The notes under the pieces: model-generated
Databases searched by the model: none
What the model was told of the DNA's origin: nothing
Seen by the model: the letters and a program-made list of their open reading frames with translations, nothing else
Assembly: GCF_001940235.1 (NCBI RefSeq)
Contig: NZ_MJIE01000001.1
Span: 744,001-808,000 of the forward strand
Reading direction: 5' to 3'
Source of the DNA: Hornefia porci
Lineage (GTDB): Bacteria > Bacillota > Clostridia > Peptostreptococcales > Anaerovoracaceae
DNA: 64,000 bases
Translations under genes and position numbers: made by a program
In this document: positions 52,248 to 60,938 of the stretch, piece after piece
How positions within the stretch are numbered: position 1 is the first letter of the stretch
Layout of the letters: each line of letters starts with the position of its first letter

Positions 52248-53492
52248 GTATTTGACCGGTATGTCAACATGAAGAGGATTGCCCTGACGGATGCGATCAG
52301 CATCGACGAAGTTCATCTCGACATCGATCAGATATGTCAATATGCGCTGGTCGTTCAGGATTTTCATACAGGAGAAGTGATTGATCTGCTCGAAAGCCGC
52401 AGGCAGAATGTGACTGAACCATACTTCGCATCCATTCCAAAGGAAGAACGTTTTGCCGTTCAATATCTCATCACGGACATGAACAATGAATATCTTCGCT
52501 ATGTTGAGAGATACTTTCCGAACGCAGTATCTGTCGTAGATTCTTTCCATGTGATCCAGTGGATCGTCAAAGAACTTGCGGATTTCATACGCGATCTGCA
52601 GAATACGATCAGAGAGCGTGACGAAATACGGCAGAAAAAACTGTCGGAAAAGGCCGGACACCAGGTAAGGCTTCCAATGTCCGATGAACTGTATCTGCTG
52701 AAGCACTACCGTTTCCTTTTACTTTCCAATGCAGATTCCATCACATATCACGAGGAACCACACATGGACCGGCACTTCAGATGCCTGATGAGAACCTCCG
52801 ATTACAAGGAACGCTTTTTTCTCATTGATCCCGCGTTGAAAGAACTCCATGATCTGAAAGAGCGTTATGTGCGATTCAACACAGTAAATGCCGGCAAGCC
52901 TCAAAAGGCGGCAATCGAATTGAATCAACTGATCAATGACTACGCCCATTGCGATCACGACATCTTTATCCGTTTTTCCAGACTCCTGAAACGACACAGG
53001 GAACCTATCATCAACTCATTCGTTCTGATGGAACGGCTTGATAAAAACGGGGGCGCTATCATTTCGAGATTGTCCAACGGTCCTATCGAATCCACGAACA
53101 GAAAGGCCAAAGATCTGAAACGGATGGGGCGGGGTTTCCGTAATTTCAACCATTTTCGGAATCGGTTCCTCTTTGCTTCAAGAAACGATCCCCAATTAAA
53201 CGGACGCGAGCCTGTCGGACAAGACCGGCCTCGTTCTTTAAGATACCGGAACACAGTTCCTAAGAGTAAACAGCGCGTCCTGAACGCTGAGCTCGAGTCG
53301 ATTCTCGAAATGTACGACTGCTCAAAGGACGAGCTTCTTTCCCTTCGGCACTGGGTGGCTGAAGGCAACAGTCCTTTTAACAACCCGGATAGGATCCTCA
53401 ATGAAGCGGGGCTTCCATGTGACTTCATTGCTGCCAGCAGAATACTGGACGAAGCCTTTCTTGACATCAATAAGGGAGGTGATTTGAGATGA
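52248..53492 (+). pseudogene. ISL3 transposase of the outer copy, C-terminal part
   Basis: Picks up at the target duplication (GTATTTGA, VFDRYVNMKRIALTDAIS) and runs to the normal stop. The whole DDE core is present but the zinc ribbon is on the other side of the inner element. A start at ATG 52269 could make a 407-residue fragment; activity is unlikely. Confidence 0.9.
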
Positions 53493-53680
53493 CCACCTAT
53501 CAAGAACTGCATCAACATATCCTCGATCTTGAAACGGATCTCGATTTTCAAACAACGGAATTAAACTGCCTGTACGGATTCCTGTCCTGGATGAATCTAT
53601 GGGATGAATTCATCTATTTCAGAAACCATGCTCATTCTGAACAAAATGAAGACGAACCCTTCCCACGTCTGGTACTTTAA
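53489..53680 (+). CDS. Small accessory ORF of the outer ISL3 copy
   Basis: Identical to the 63-residue ORF at 51823. It keeps its ribosome site and coupling to the transposase C-terminal fragment. Confidence 0.65.
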   Translation: MTTYQELHQHILDLETDLDFQTTELNCLYGFLSWMNLWDEFIYFRNHAHSEQNEDEPFPRLVL

Positions 53681-54072
53681 CCTAAACTCTCATTAAGAAA
53701 ACTGACATCAGAATCGTTGCAATTCAAAGCGGAGATCACTTATCGATCCTCCGCTTGATTTTCCGTTCAGTTCTTGTTTGTTCAGACCCCATAGTTCGCC
53801 CCTAATGAACGACCCCACAGACTGTCCCTAACGACAGACCATAACGAATGACATCTGACCCTAATGCTTTCCCCCAAAAAACTTTGACAAACCCTAAAAA
53901 ACTTTGATTACCCATTTTGATTGTATCATGAAAGGCCTCAGAAATGAACTTTTACAGAGATTGTTTCATACTCTCAAAAGGTGTGCTCTCCGGGACAATA
54001 CCGGTGCACACAAAGCATAAAGATATGACCGTTTAATATTCATCCCCGTACTCCACTGGTCTTATTATGTAT

Positions 54073-54246
54073 TCAATCTTGCGTTTTGTGTGATTCATTC
54101 TTTTTATCGTTAATTTCACCAAGCAGTCTATTCGTCTCCTTTTGATATTCAAAATGCTTTTTTACTACCTTAACTAAAATTACTATTATCGCAACAACAA
54201 CTAAAACAGGAATAAGTGCTAACAACAGAGAAATAATAATATTCAT
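54073..54246 (-). CDS. Small single-helix membrane protein
   Basis: The likely start is ATG 54246 behind AGGTGGGTGATC (57 residues); a GTG at 54255 is possible. One long hydrophobic helix (MNIIISLLLALIPVLVVVAI) and a charged tail KHFEYQKETNRLLGEINDKK. Unknown function. Very AT-rich, like the broken gene upstream of it, with which it may form an operon. Confidence 0.55.
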   Translation of the reverse strand: MNIIISLLLALIPVLVVVAIIVILVKVVKKHFEYQKETNRLLGEINDKKNESHKTQD

Positions 54247-54275
54247 GAAGATCACCCACCTTTCAAATATTTTGC

Positions 54276-55174
54276 TTATATTTTAGACCATGTGTGCTCT
54301 ACTTTTATTCTATGATTATCCGAATCCTTCTTTATGTATTTGATTTTTGTGCGTTCATAAATTGTGTAATAATAGTATACATTATTTCCTTCATATCCGA
54401 CAGTCTGTTTTAGGTTCCATCTAGTTTTGATATGAGCATCCTCTCCTTCTGATTTAGCCCATTTATCTTCTATGCTATCCTTATTCCCCGTAACTTCAAC
54501 GGTAACTCCAACAAATGTTGACACCCAACTATCCCCTTATCTCTCCTGAATTCCACTACTGCTGACATAATAATGGTTTTCCGTACAAAACACACCGTAG
54601 CCTGCACCCACGTATCTTTTGTATTTAGCTGTAAAATATCTGGCTTTTTTGCTTCCGTCTTTATTATAATATTTCCACTTCCGCTCTCCATTTGTAGCTG
54701 CATAAACACTCGGGCAGACCGTTTCCTTTATTATTGAAACTTGTTTCTGAATTGGTGTTTGTTCTTCTTGGTCTGTGATTGTTAATTCTGCTTTAGACAG
54801 ACCATCAACATCAATATAATATATTTCTGTACTCTTGTCACAGACAGAATCATACATAACCTTATCAGGTTCACTGTTATTTACTTCCGTACTTACAGTT
54901 TCATCAACAAATTCGATATATTCTTTCATTACCTCAGGTTCAACCTCGGATAATATTTCTTTAGCTTCCGCCTTGCTTACATCATCATTTTCATTAGCAG
55001 TCTCAATTTCTTGTTTCAATTCTTCCATAGATGTAATTTCGTACTCATTATTAAACTGATTATTATATTTTTCTTCCGTATAATCTTGTTCTTCAAAAGC
55101 AAACGATGATGTTGGAACAAAGATAACTATCATTGTTATGGCTACTATTGACGCTAAATCTTAGTTTTCATCAT
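54276..55174 (-). pseudogene. Secreted protein gene broken twice
   Basis: ATG 55174 (MMKTKI) has GGAAGGAGATA just before it, but a missing base in a T run (about 55157-55160) breaks the signal peptide; the rest, ASIVAITMIVIFVPTSSFAF, lies in the next frame. That frame runs to a TAA at 54537-54539, and after the stop continues in the same frame as GDSWVSTFVGVTVEVTGNKD down to WSKI at 54276. Restored, it would be a secreted protein of about 295 residues with an acidic coiled-coil N-terminus and a beta-rich C-terminus. Family not recognised. Confidence 0.7.
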
Positions 55175-55229
55175 TATCTCCTTCCTAATTGCTGGCTACG
55201 ACCCCATAGCTTTGTGTTTTATATGTAAC

Positions 55230-56921
55230 ACTGAAACATTAGTTTTCACGTAATAGGTCGACTCCGAGTGTGTTCAGCACACGATGAGTCTTCTTCTGGA
55301 TAGCTGAAACGCGGTACCCTTCGGCATCGCCGGCATCGACTTTGTAGATGTTCTTTACCAGCTTCAGGACATCCTCGGCTGAATAGCGTTCGTCAAGCCC
55401 GGTGCTTCTGAGTGCATTGAGCAAGCCATAATAATACAACAGGCTTATATGGTTCAGGAACGCCCAGCCACGGAAGTAATCATCTGTGCGTGCATGAGAT
55501 GCAGAACAGATGACGCTGTTCTTCAGGTAATCGAAGCACTGCTCAATATCCCAGCGCTGCTTGTACGCAAGATATATCTCCTGCGGCTCCACGTCGAGAT
55601 TGCTGCAGAATGAGAAGTATCCCATACGGATCTGCTTGAGGACATCTTTTGGCTTACGGTCTTCTTCGCCGTAGTCATTCTCAGCCTTGACCACATAGCG
55701 TTCGACAAGCTCTGCCTTGCGTATGTCGTCACGGAACGTGTATATGAAGTTGCCCTTGTTACCGCTGGATTTCTTTCGGTACCAGACAGGCCTGTGGTTG
55801 TAGGAAAACACATCATCGAATTTGTTGTCGTCTTTGTCTTCATAGAAGGAATTTTCAACATTCACGGTGTTGTCCTGCAGAGGCAGGATATATTTCATCC
55901 CAGCCTCCATCAGCACAGAAAGGTTCCTCTTTGAGTAGAAACCCTTATCTGCAATGATGATGCAGTCCCTGCACCCGGACGCCTTTACCGTATCGATGAA
56001 TGCCGTCTTGTCAACTATCGATCCCTGAAGAATGCGGTAGAAGACCGGCATGTGAGTATCCTTCTCAAAGACATACAGCATGCGAGCCTGAGTGTTCCGG
56101 CTGTGATCAGGATTGTATCCTTTGACCGCCAGCGAGTCCTGCGACCTTGAGAAGATCGAAGTGCCGTCAAACAGCAGAGTCGTGCTCGGCATGACACGGG
56201 ACCTCATGAATGCATCGATGGTATCCTGCATGGTGCCAAGCTTAGAAACGAATCTGCGCACGGATGTCTCAGATGCTGCGATGTCCCCGCAAATGTCACT
56301 CATATATGAGTCAAGGAAAACCGGCTGGATCATCTTTGCAGACGAGACCCTGTCCACGAGTCTGATCAGTGAGATCGTTCTTATCTCCCGGAACATGTTC
56401 GGGAAGAATGTCTTGATCTGATCACTGAGATCAGGAGAGAGCTGCTGCATCAACTCATATGCGCCATAGTTCTTTACTACTGGTGCCACATCAGGGGCGA
56501 TGTGCATCTTTGCCATCAGCCTCAGTCCGTTGGCATTAGGGATGAACCCGTCAGCCTCGGTGATCTTGCCAATACTTTTGCCAGTTACCTTCTTCGGACG
56601 GTTCTTTTCGGGATCCCATTTGGATGAGATCTGGTAGACATAATATTTGTCGTCACCGAATCGGCGGATCTCCACCGCTCCGAATTGTGCAGGCTTTTTC
56701 TCCTTGATCGATTGCGGAATGCTCATTTTGGTACCTCGCATATATACGTTAATTACGTAATAAGCGTACCAGATATGTAGTGCTAAATCAAGGGTTTCGA
56801 ATACAAAATATTGCGCAAAGCCAGTATTTCAGGCACTATAGGGCTATGCATTGATCTGGAAGCCTTATTATGTACGTAATTTAGCAGGATTCATATATAC
56901 GTTAAATTTGAGGTTTCAGTG
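55230..56921 (-). mobile_element. IS1634/IS4-type insertion sequence with target duplication
   Basis: Ends CACTGAAACATTAGTTTTCA (from 55230) and, from the right, CACTGAAACCTCAAATTTAA (from 56921), with ACGTA following in both. A 6-bp duplication ATGTAA lies at 55224-55229 and 56922-56927. Length 1692 bp. Confidence 0.88.
55239..56726 (-). CDS. IS1634-family (IS4 superfamily) transposase
   Basis: The transposase has about 495 residues, started at ATG 56726 with GAGG seven bases before; ATG 56741 is the alternative. DDE core: D in TTLLFDGTSIFSR, D in DCIIIADKGFYSKRN and E in LAYKQRWDIEQCFDYLK, the YREK-like box of IS4 relatives. The frame is intact, and the fresh target duplication suggests recent activity. 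Confidence 0.92.
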   Translation of the reverse strand: MSIPQSIKEKKPAQFGAVEIRRFGDDKYYVYQISSKWDPEKNRPKKVTGKSIGKITEADGFIPNANGLRLMAKMHIAPDVAPVVKNYGAYELMQQLSPDLSDQIKTFFPNMFREIRTISLIRLVDRVSSAKMIQPVFLDSYMSDICGDIAASETSVRRFVSKLGTMQDTIDAFMRSRVMPSTTLLFDGTSIFSRSQDSLAVKGYNPDHSRNTQARMLYVFEKDTHMPVFYRILQGSIVDKTAFIDTVKASGCRDCIIIADKGFYSKRNLSVLMEAGMKYILPLQDNTVNVENSFYEDKDDNKFDDVFSYNHRPVWYRKKSSGNKGNFIYTFRDDIRKAELVERYVVKAENDYGEEDRKPKDVLKQIRMGYFSFCSNLDVEPQEIYLAYKQRWDIEQCFDYLKNSVICSASHARTDDYFRGWAFLNHISLLYYYGLLNALRSTGLDERYSAEDVLKLVKNIYKVDAGDAEGYRVSAIQKKTHRVLNTLGVDLLREN

Positions 56922-56927
56922 ATGTAA

Positions 56928-57323
56928 TTTGATTGTAACGCAATACCCCCCGTTAGTCAATCCTAACCATTATGTCCCAGGACTCCGACATTTTGCCCCC
57001 TACTCTGACACTTTGCCTCATTTCAATTGCCAGATATTTCTTCAAAAACAGTGAAAATCCACTCCGGATTTACCATCCAGAGTGGGCCCTGAAACGCTGA
57101 AACCCTTTGGTATCAAGGGCTTCAACTAAAAACGACACATTGTATCAATGCGTCGTCTTAATATGGTGGAGATAAGGGGGACGCGCTTCGTCATCTATAA
57201 CCGTTGAATTTACTGAAATACGTTAAAAAGCATGGTAAAAGTGTGGCATAGTTTTTTATGTATGCTGTGTCACCTGTTCACTCCGCCTTTAGCCAATGTT
57301 TTTTGGCATGTCTTAAACTTTAT
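56928..57323. other. Gene-free stretch with an insertion-sequence-like scar
   Basis: I see no gene. ACTCCGACATTTTGCCCCC and CTCTGACACTTTGCCTC (about 56984-57018) are near-repeats like the multiple end repeats of IS21-type elements. ATCCACTCCGGATTTACCATCCAGAGTGG is a short imperfect hairpin. The rest shows nothing. Confidence 0.35.
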
Positions 57324-57374
57324 TTTATATAAAGTCAATTTCCTATTGACATTTATATAAAGTCGTGGTATTAT
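57324..57374 (+). promoter_or_regulatory. Promoter with operator, copy 1
   Basis: TTGACA (57346-57351), a 17-bp spacer and TATTAT (57369-57374): a near-consensus promoter. TTTATATAAAGTCAAT upstream is the inverted complement of ATTGACATTTATATAAA over the -35, with one bulge. Almost the same block recurs at 57685-57735. Confidence 0.8.
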
Positions 57375-57413
57375 ATAGGTACAGTAAAGAACGGAACCGA
57401 AAGGAGATAAAAA

Positions 57414-57623
57414 ATGAAACTGTGGAAAGTAAGAGTGAACAATTTGGGGTGGAACAGCGCAAGAACATTTTTCGCCGCAAGCCGCAAGGCCTGTGAGGAG
57501 ATTGCAAACAAATTCCCCGCAAGTGATGATGTGGAATATGCCGGCAACTTCTCAGAGGCTAACGCGAAAGAGTTGTTGAACGAGACAAAGGCAGAATTTG
57601 ATGCCATGTCTTGCGGTTGGTAG
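57414..57623 (+). CDS. Small hypothetical protein of mobile-element type
   Basis: The 69-residue protein (MKLWKVRVNNLGWNSARTFF, ending MSCGW) has ATG nine bases after AAAGGAGAT. It is neutral with an Ala/Asn-rich helix. Function unknown. It is the first gene behind promoter copy 1, next to prophage lysis genes. Confidence 0.65.
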   Translation: MKLWKVRVNNLGWNSARTFFAASRKACEEIANKFPASDDVEYAGNFSEANAKELLNETKAEFDAMSCGW

Positions 57624-57684
57624 TGAGCGATTCGATTTTATACCCCGCCCCGGAGGTTACGAGGGCACATTTCGCAAATTTATT

Positions 57685-57735
57685 TTTATATAAAGTCAAT
57701 TTTCTATTGACATTTATATAAATGTATGATAATAT
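57685..57735 (+). promoter_or_regulatory. Promoter with operator, copy 2
   Basis: TTGACA (57707-57712), 17 bp, TAATAT (57730-57735), preceded by the same TTTATATAAAGTCAAT arm as copy 1. Drives the three-gene run 57776-58709. Confidence 0.8.
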
Positions 57736-57775
57736 ATAGATACAGTAAAGAACACGAGCCGATAGGAGGTAAATT

Positions 57776-58063
57776 ATGAAGGCTGAAAGAACAACAAGAA
57801 TGTATAAGAAACTCGGACACTCGGAGGACCACACAAATGTTAACAAGCAGGTGAAAGCTGTTATCATAAATTTTGGTGATGATAGGGGTGACATCATCGT
57901 AAATAACGACAACTTCGGAACTCGCCGCAAATATGCTGATTTCACCGAGGGGAAAAAAGCGGCCGGACTGCATCCGTCACAGATCGTTTTCGCTGGTATT
58001 GATTCCGCAAAAGCGATGCACGATAGATACATCGGGGCGGACAATGAAGAGCATTATTTTTAG
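57776..58063 (+). CDS. Small hypothetical protein
   Basis: The 95-residue protein (MKAERTTRMYKKLGHSEDHT, later VIINFGDDRGDIIVNN and YIGADNEEHYF) has ATG six bases after AGGAGGTAAATT. Probably a cytoplasmic protein of the element; no family recognised. It leads a run of three tightly spaced genes. Confidence 0.65.
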   Translation: MKAERTTRMYKKLGHSEDHTNVNKQVKAVIINFGDDRGDIIVNNDNFGTRRKYADFTEGKKAAGLHPSQIVFAGIDSAKAMHDRYIGADNEEHYF

Positions 58064-58077
58064 AAAGAGGAGGAATC

Positions 58078-58287
58078 TTGAAAATAATAAGACATAAAAA
58101 CGTGAAGCTCAGCGTTGATGAGATCACGGAGATCGTAAACGGCAAGCCTGTTCCCACGGGCTTGTCCATGGATATCGGGGAGGATCACATTGTGATCCAG
58201 CCGGAATGTGAAATTAATTTATTCGGGGAATATGGCCCCGATACTGACTACGAACTTATTTATTACCGTGAGGAGGATGAAAGATGA
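58078..58287 (+). CDS. Small acidic hypothetical protein
   Basis: The 69-residue protein starts at TTG behind AGAGGAGGAATC (MKIIRHKNVKLSVDEITEIV). DEDHIVIQPECEINLFGEYGP-type acidic sequence follows. The stop overlaps the next ATG by four bases. Function unknown. Strong negative charge would fit a DNA-mimic or regulator of mobile elements, which is speculation. Confidence 0.6.
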   Translation: MKIIRHKNVKLSVDEITEIVNGKPVPTGLSMDIGEDHIVIQPECEINLFGEYGPDTDYELIYYREEDER

Positions 58288-58709
58288 AAAAAATAATTGA
58301 TAACCGGCGATATGACACTGACACAGCCAAAGAGATCGGCTGTGACGGATACAGCAACAGAAGCGATTTCGGTTTCTGGCAGGAGACGCTTTACCAGAAG
58401 AGGACAGGGGAATTTTTCCTCCACGGTGAGGGCGGCCCGTCATCAAAGTATGCCAAGACCGTCGGTCAGAACGAATGGACCGGCGGCGAAAAAATTATTC
58501 CACTTAGCTTTGAAAATGCCCGTGATTGGGCGGAAAAGCATCTGGAAGCCGATGAATATGAGGCCGTGTTCGGCCCCGTCGAAGAAGATGACTCTAAGAG
58601 ACTGATCTCTCTGAGTCTCTCTAATATGGCAGTCGAGACTCTGAAGCGTCTCGCTGCAGAGTCAGGTAAATCTCAGTCCGAAATTGTGACTGAGATGATC
58701 CTCAAGTGA
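58284..58709 (+). CDS. Conserved-type hypothetical with C-terminal ribbon-helix-helix
   Basis: In this 141-residue protein, residues 1-95 (IIDNRRYDTDTAKEIGCDGY, ETLYQKRTGEFFLHGEGGPS, WTGGEKIIPLSFENARDWAE) match a domain common in Firmicutes mobile elements. The last 35 residues (LISLSLSNMAVETLKRLAAE, SGKSQSEIVTEMIL) look like a ribbon-helix-helix DNA-binding end. It may be the repressor of the doubled promoter (inference). Followed by a terminator. Confidence 0.7.
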   Translation: MKKIIDNRRYDTDTAKEIGCDGYSNRSDFGFWQETLYQKRTGEFFLHGEGGPSSKYAKTVGQNEWTGGEKIIPLSFENARDWAEKHLEADEYEAVFGPVEEDDSKRLISLSLSNMAVETLKRLAAESGKSQSEIVTEMILK

Positions 58710-58716
58710 TATCAAA

Positions 58717-58748
58717 AAAATCCCGGAAGGTTGGCCCTCCGGGATTTT
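58717..58748. terminator. Bidirectional terminator between converging genes
   Basis: AAAATCCCGGA and TCCGGGATTTT form an 11-bp stem around a 10-base loop with A and T tracts on both sides. It stands exactly between the rightward genes and the leftward prophage genes. Confidence 0.9.
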
Positions 58749-58749
58749 C

Positions 58750-59280
58750 CTATGCGTTATTTTTTTTGATCAAGATCACGCCTCTATAAACTTTATTTCC
58801 ACACTTTCTTTTGATCTCCTGTGTGGCCGTCACCGCGCTGATCTTCCCGGAGCTGATCCGCCTTATGCGTGCTCCGTCCCATACGAGGCACACCGTGTGG
58901 ATCGGATCGCCTTCCTCAAAGATCACAAGCCATCCTTTCCGCAGCCAGTCCCCCAGCTGCTCCGCGGTCGTTGTCCGACGGAATTTCACGATTTCCGGCC
59001 CGATCACTTTTTTCAGCGCTCTGGCAATCTCCACGATCGGAAATTTGCTTTTGCACTTCAAGTTTTTCTTCGCGTACTTTAAGCACTTCCCCATCGTCCA
59101 TTTTTCCCCGCACCAGCGGAGCGCGATATACATGCCGACCAGCGAGCATCCGTGATCGCGGATAAAGGCTGTCTTAAATCGCTGCTGTTTCGGAATTGGA
59201 ATCCGCCGGCCGTTTCCGCAGATGATTTCACATGGATATTTGTAGTTATCCGTCTTTCTTATCTTTCCAATACTTGTCAT
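58750..59280 (-). CDS. C39-like cysteine peptidase-fold protein of the prophage
   Basis: In this 176-residue protein, DHGCSLVGMYIALRW carries a Cys in the position of C39-like peptidases, and DPIHTVCLVWDGARI the matching His. Between them VIGPEIVKFRRTTTAEQLGD and WLRKGWLVIFEEGD fit the same fold. It starts four bases inside the specificity-subunit stop. Probably a phage-borne (moron) gene; role unknown. Confidence 0.55.
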   Translation of the reverse strand: MTSIGKIRKTDNYKYPCEIICGNGRRIPIPKQQRFKTAFIRDHGCSLVGMYIALRWCGEKWTMGKCLKYAKKNLKCKSKFPIVEIARALKKVIGPEIVKFRRTTTAEQLGDWLRKGWLVIFEEGDPIHTVCLVWDGARIRRISSGKISAVTATQEIKRKCGNKVYRGVILIKKNNA

Positions 59281-59723
59281 TTTCTTTGCTCCACAAAAAG
59301 ATTTTTCATGTAAAAGGATTTAATTGCTTTCAGCTTCTCAATCTCTCTTTCCTCCGCCTCGATCGCTTCTTGTACTTTTCTCTGCATTTCGACGATTTTG
59401 CGCTGCTCTTCGACGCTTTCGTGATACTCGATTTCAAAATTGTTTAACGTGTCTATCTGTAAATTTATCGTGGTCAGATACTTGTGCACGAATTTTGGCA
59501 GCCCTCTTTCTATGACCAAAAATAAGTATTCCGGAAGAATTTCTTTTTTTGATGTGATCACTGCGTATCGTGTACTTACTTCTCCCTCAGAAGAATGAAA
59601 GCTGGCCGCTCCTTTGGTTCCCGACAATTCGATCAGCGTCTCCCTTCCGGGGTAGCGCTTCCCTTTCTTGGCTCTCTCTATCGTTGCCACCTGCAGCAGT
59701 GTTGCTTCTTTTATTCTTTTCAT
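59277..59723 (-). CDS. Half-size type I specificity subunit (HsdS-like)
   Basis: The 148-residue protein has one target-recognition-like domain (about 1-100: GKRYPGRETLIELSGTKGAA, EYLFLVIERGLPKFVHKYL) and one conserved helical arm (about 105-148: EEQRKIVEMQRKVQEAIEAE). Full HsdS has two of each (about 400 residues). A half subunit could dimerise. It starts 137 bp inside the methyltransferase frame behind AAGGAG. With no HsdR in the window, it likely guides methylation only. Confidence 0.72.
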   Translation of the reverse strand: MKRIKEATLLQVATIERAKKGKRYPGRETLIELSGTKGAASFHSSEGEVSTRYAVITSKKEILPEYLFLVIERGLPKFVHKYLTTINLQIDTLNNFEIEYHESVEEQRKIVEMQRKVQEAIEAEEREIEKLKAIKSFYMKNLFVEQRK

Positions 59724-60938
59724 TTATGTACTCCTTGTACAACGCATTTGCCTTATCGACAATCTCCTGTGCCTCCGGCGTCGTTCCAACTAACTGCGCG
59801 GCCATCGCGATCAATTCCCTCTCGGTTTTGTCGATCTCCATGTTGATCGCCTTCAGCTCTGCCAGCGTCTCCAGGAGATCGGGCACGGGCTCCGGCTCAA
59901 ATGTGTCCACGTAGCGCGGAATGTTCAGATTGTATCCATTTCCCCGGATTTCCTCCAGTGTCGTCACATGCGACAGTTTGTCGATATCTCTCCGGATGCT
60001 GACCGCACTGCATACGCGGTTGATCTGCTCCAGCGTCATGATGTTCACCCTGCCTTCTTTGACGTATTCTTTCGATGCGTCAACCATCAGGATGTCATCG
60101 CGCTTCCTGCCTTTCTTCAGGATCATCAGCAACACTGGAATGCCCGTGTTCATGAACAAATTGTCCGGAAGTCCGATGATCGCATCAATTAAGTTTGCGT
60201 CAATCAGATTTTTTCGTATCGCTTCTTCCTTCTTTCCTCTGAAAAGTACTCCGTGTGGAAGAATTTCCACCAGCGTTCCGCCATCGTCAAGTCTCGACAG
60301 CGCATCTTGCACGAAAAGAAAGTCGCTGAATCCAGACGGCGTGAGCCCATAAGAAAACCGCGGATCATCCGCTACCTTGTCTACGTCTTGAAATTTCAGT
60401 GAGTATGGCGGGTTGCTCACGATCCGCTTCCACTTACGCGGTGCGCCCTTCGGCTTCAGCACCGGCCGGGTAAATTCTCCGCATGACTGCATCTCGTAAA
60501 CTTTTTCATCCCCCCCCCGGTCAGCACATCCCGAAGCGCCACTTCGCCGCGATATCCTCGGATCCCAAAATTTAAAAGCAGCACCGGAAGCGCCCTCGTG
60601 CTGACCTCTTCGGCTCTGTGGAATCCCCCTGTGCTGCATGCAATTGAAAGCGCGCCTGTTCCGGCGCAGACATCCAACACGTCTTTGCCGTCTCCGGACA
60701 GCCGGCGCACCAACTCACATACACAATCGGGAGTGTAATCCTGCTTCAGTTTCCCGCGATCGCCATGCTCCGCCTGGAAGTAGTCCCGCATAACATCTTT
60801 TGAAAGATCAAGGTCCCGTGTTAAAAGTTCTTCGTAAAAGTCGATCACGTTTTCTCCGGTCAGAATTTCCATCAACTTCTCCGGCATTTCATACGACTCT
60901 TTTATCCCGATAAGATCATTAAAATCCTCATTGGTCAT
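59587..60938 (-). pseudogene. Type I-like N6-adenine DNA methyltransferase, out of frame at a G9 tract (phase variable?)
   Basis: ATG 60938 opens MTNEDFNDLIGIKESYEMPE. Motif I is DVLDVCAGTGALSIA. The frame meets a run of nine G (60510-60518) and ends soon after, at 60456. In the next frame the gene continues with DEKVYEMQSCGEF, the catalytic NPPYS motif in VSNPPYSLKFQDV and SYGLTPSGFSDFLFVQDA, to 59587. With 7 or 10 G the two parts form one frame of about 450 codons. The HsdM family methylates adenine with HsdS as guide. It sits in the phage lysis region, directly behind the amidase, so it is phage cargo. Confidence 0.85.
60510..60518 (-). repeat. Homopolymer of nine G in the methyltransferase gene
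   Basis: C9 on the given strand, G9 on the coding strand, preceded by CC (coding strand) and followed by ATGAAAAAG. Mononucleotide tracts of this length slip in replication, and the reading frame breaks exactly here. Confidence 0.9.

Larger units (their letters stand above)
49378..53913 (+). mobile_element. ISL3-family element, outer copy, interrupted by an identical copy
   Basis: Ends GGGTAATCAAAGTTTTTTAG and, inverted, CTAAAAAACTTTGATTACCC. An 8-bp target duplication ATTTTGAT lies at 49370-49377 and 53914-53921. Net length without the inner copy is 2264 bp. It landed in the leader of the IS256 transposase. Confidence 0.92.
47924..53975 (-). mobile_element. IS256-family element, split by nested ISL3 copies
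   Basis: The ends are GGGAGTATGGAATTTTTTCT (from 47924) and, from the right, GAGAGTATGAAACAATCTCT (from 53975); 18 of 24 end bases match. An inner GGCCTTTCATGA also recurs near both ends. Without the 4.5-kb ISL3 block it would be about 1.5 kb, normal for IS256. No 8-bp target duplication is seen. The ISL3 insertion is upstream of the transposase start, so the transposase is intact. Confidence 0.75.

Noticed and set aside
60456-60639. Two separate genes for the two methyltransferase parts
   Set aside because: They are consecutive parts of one HsdM family protein, split at a mononucleotide tract; motif I and NPPYS must lie in one chain.
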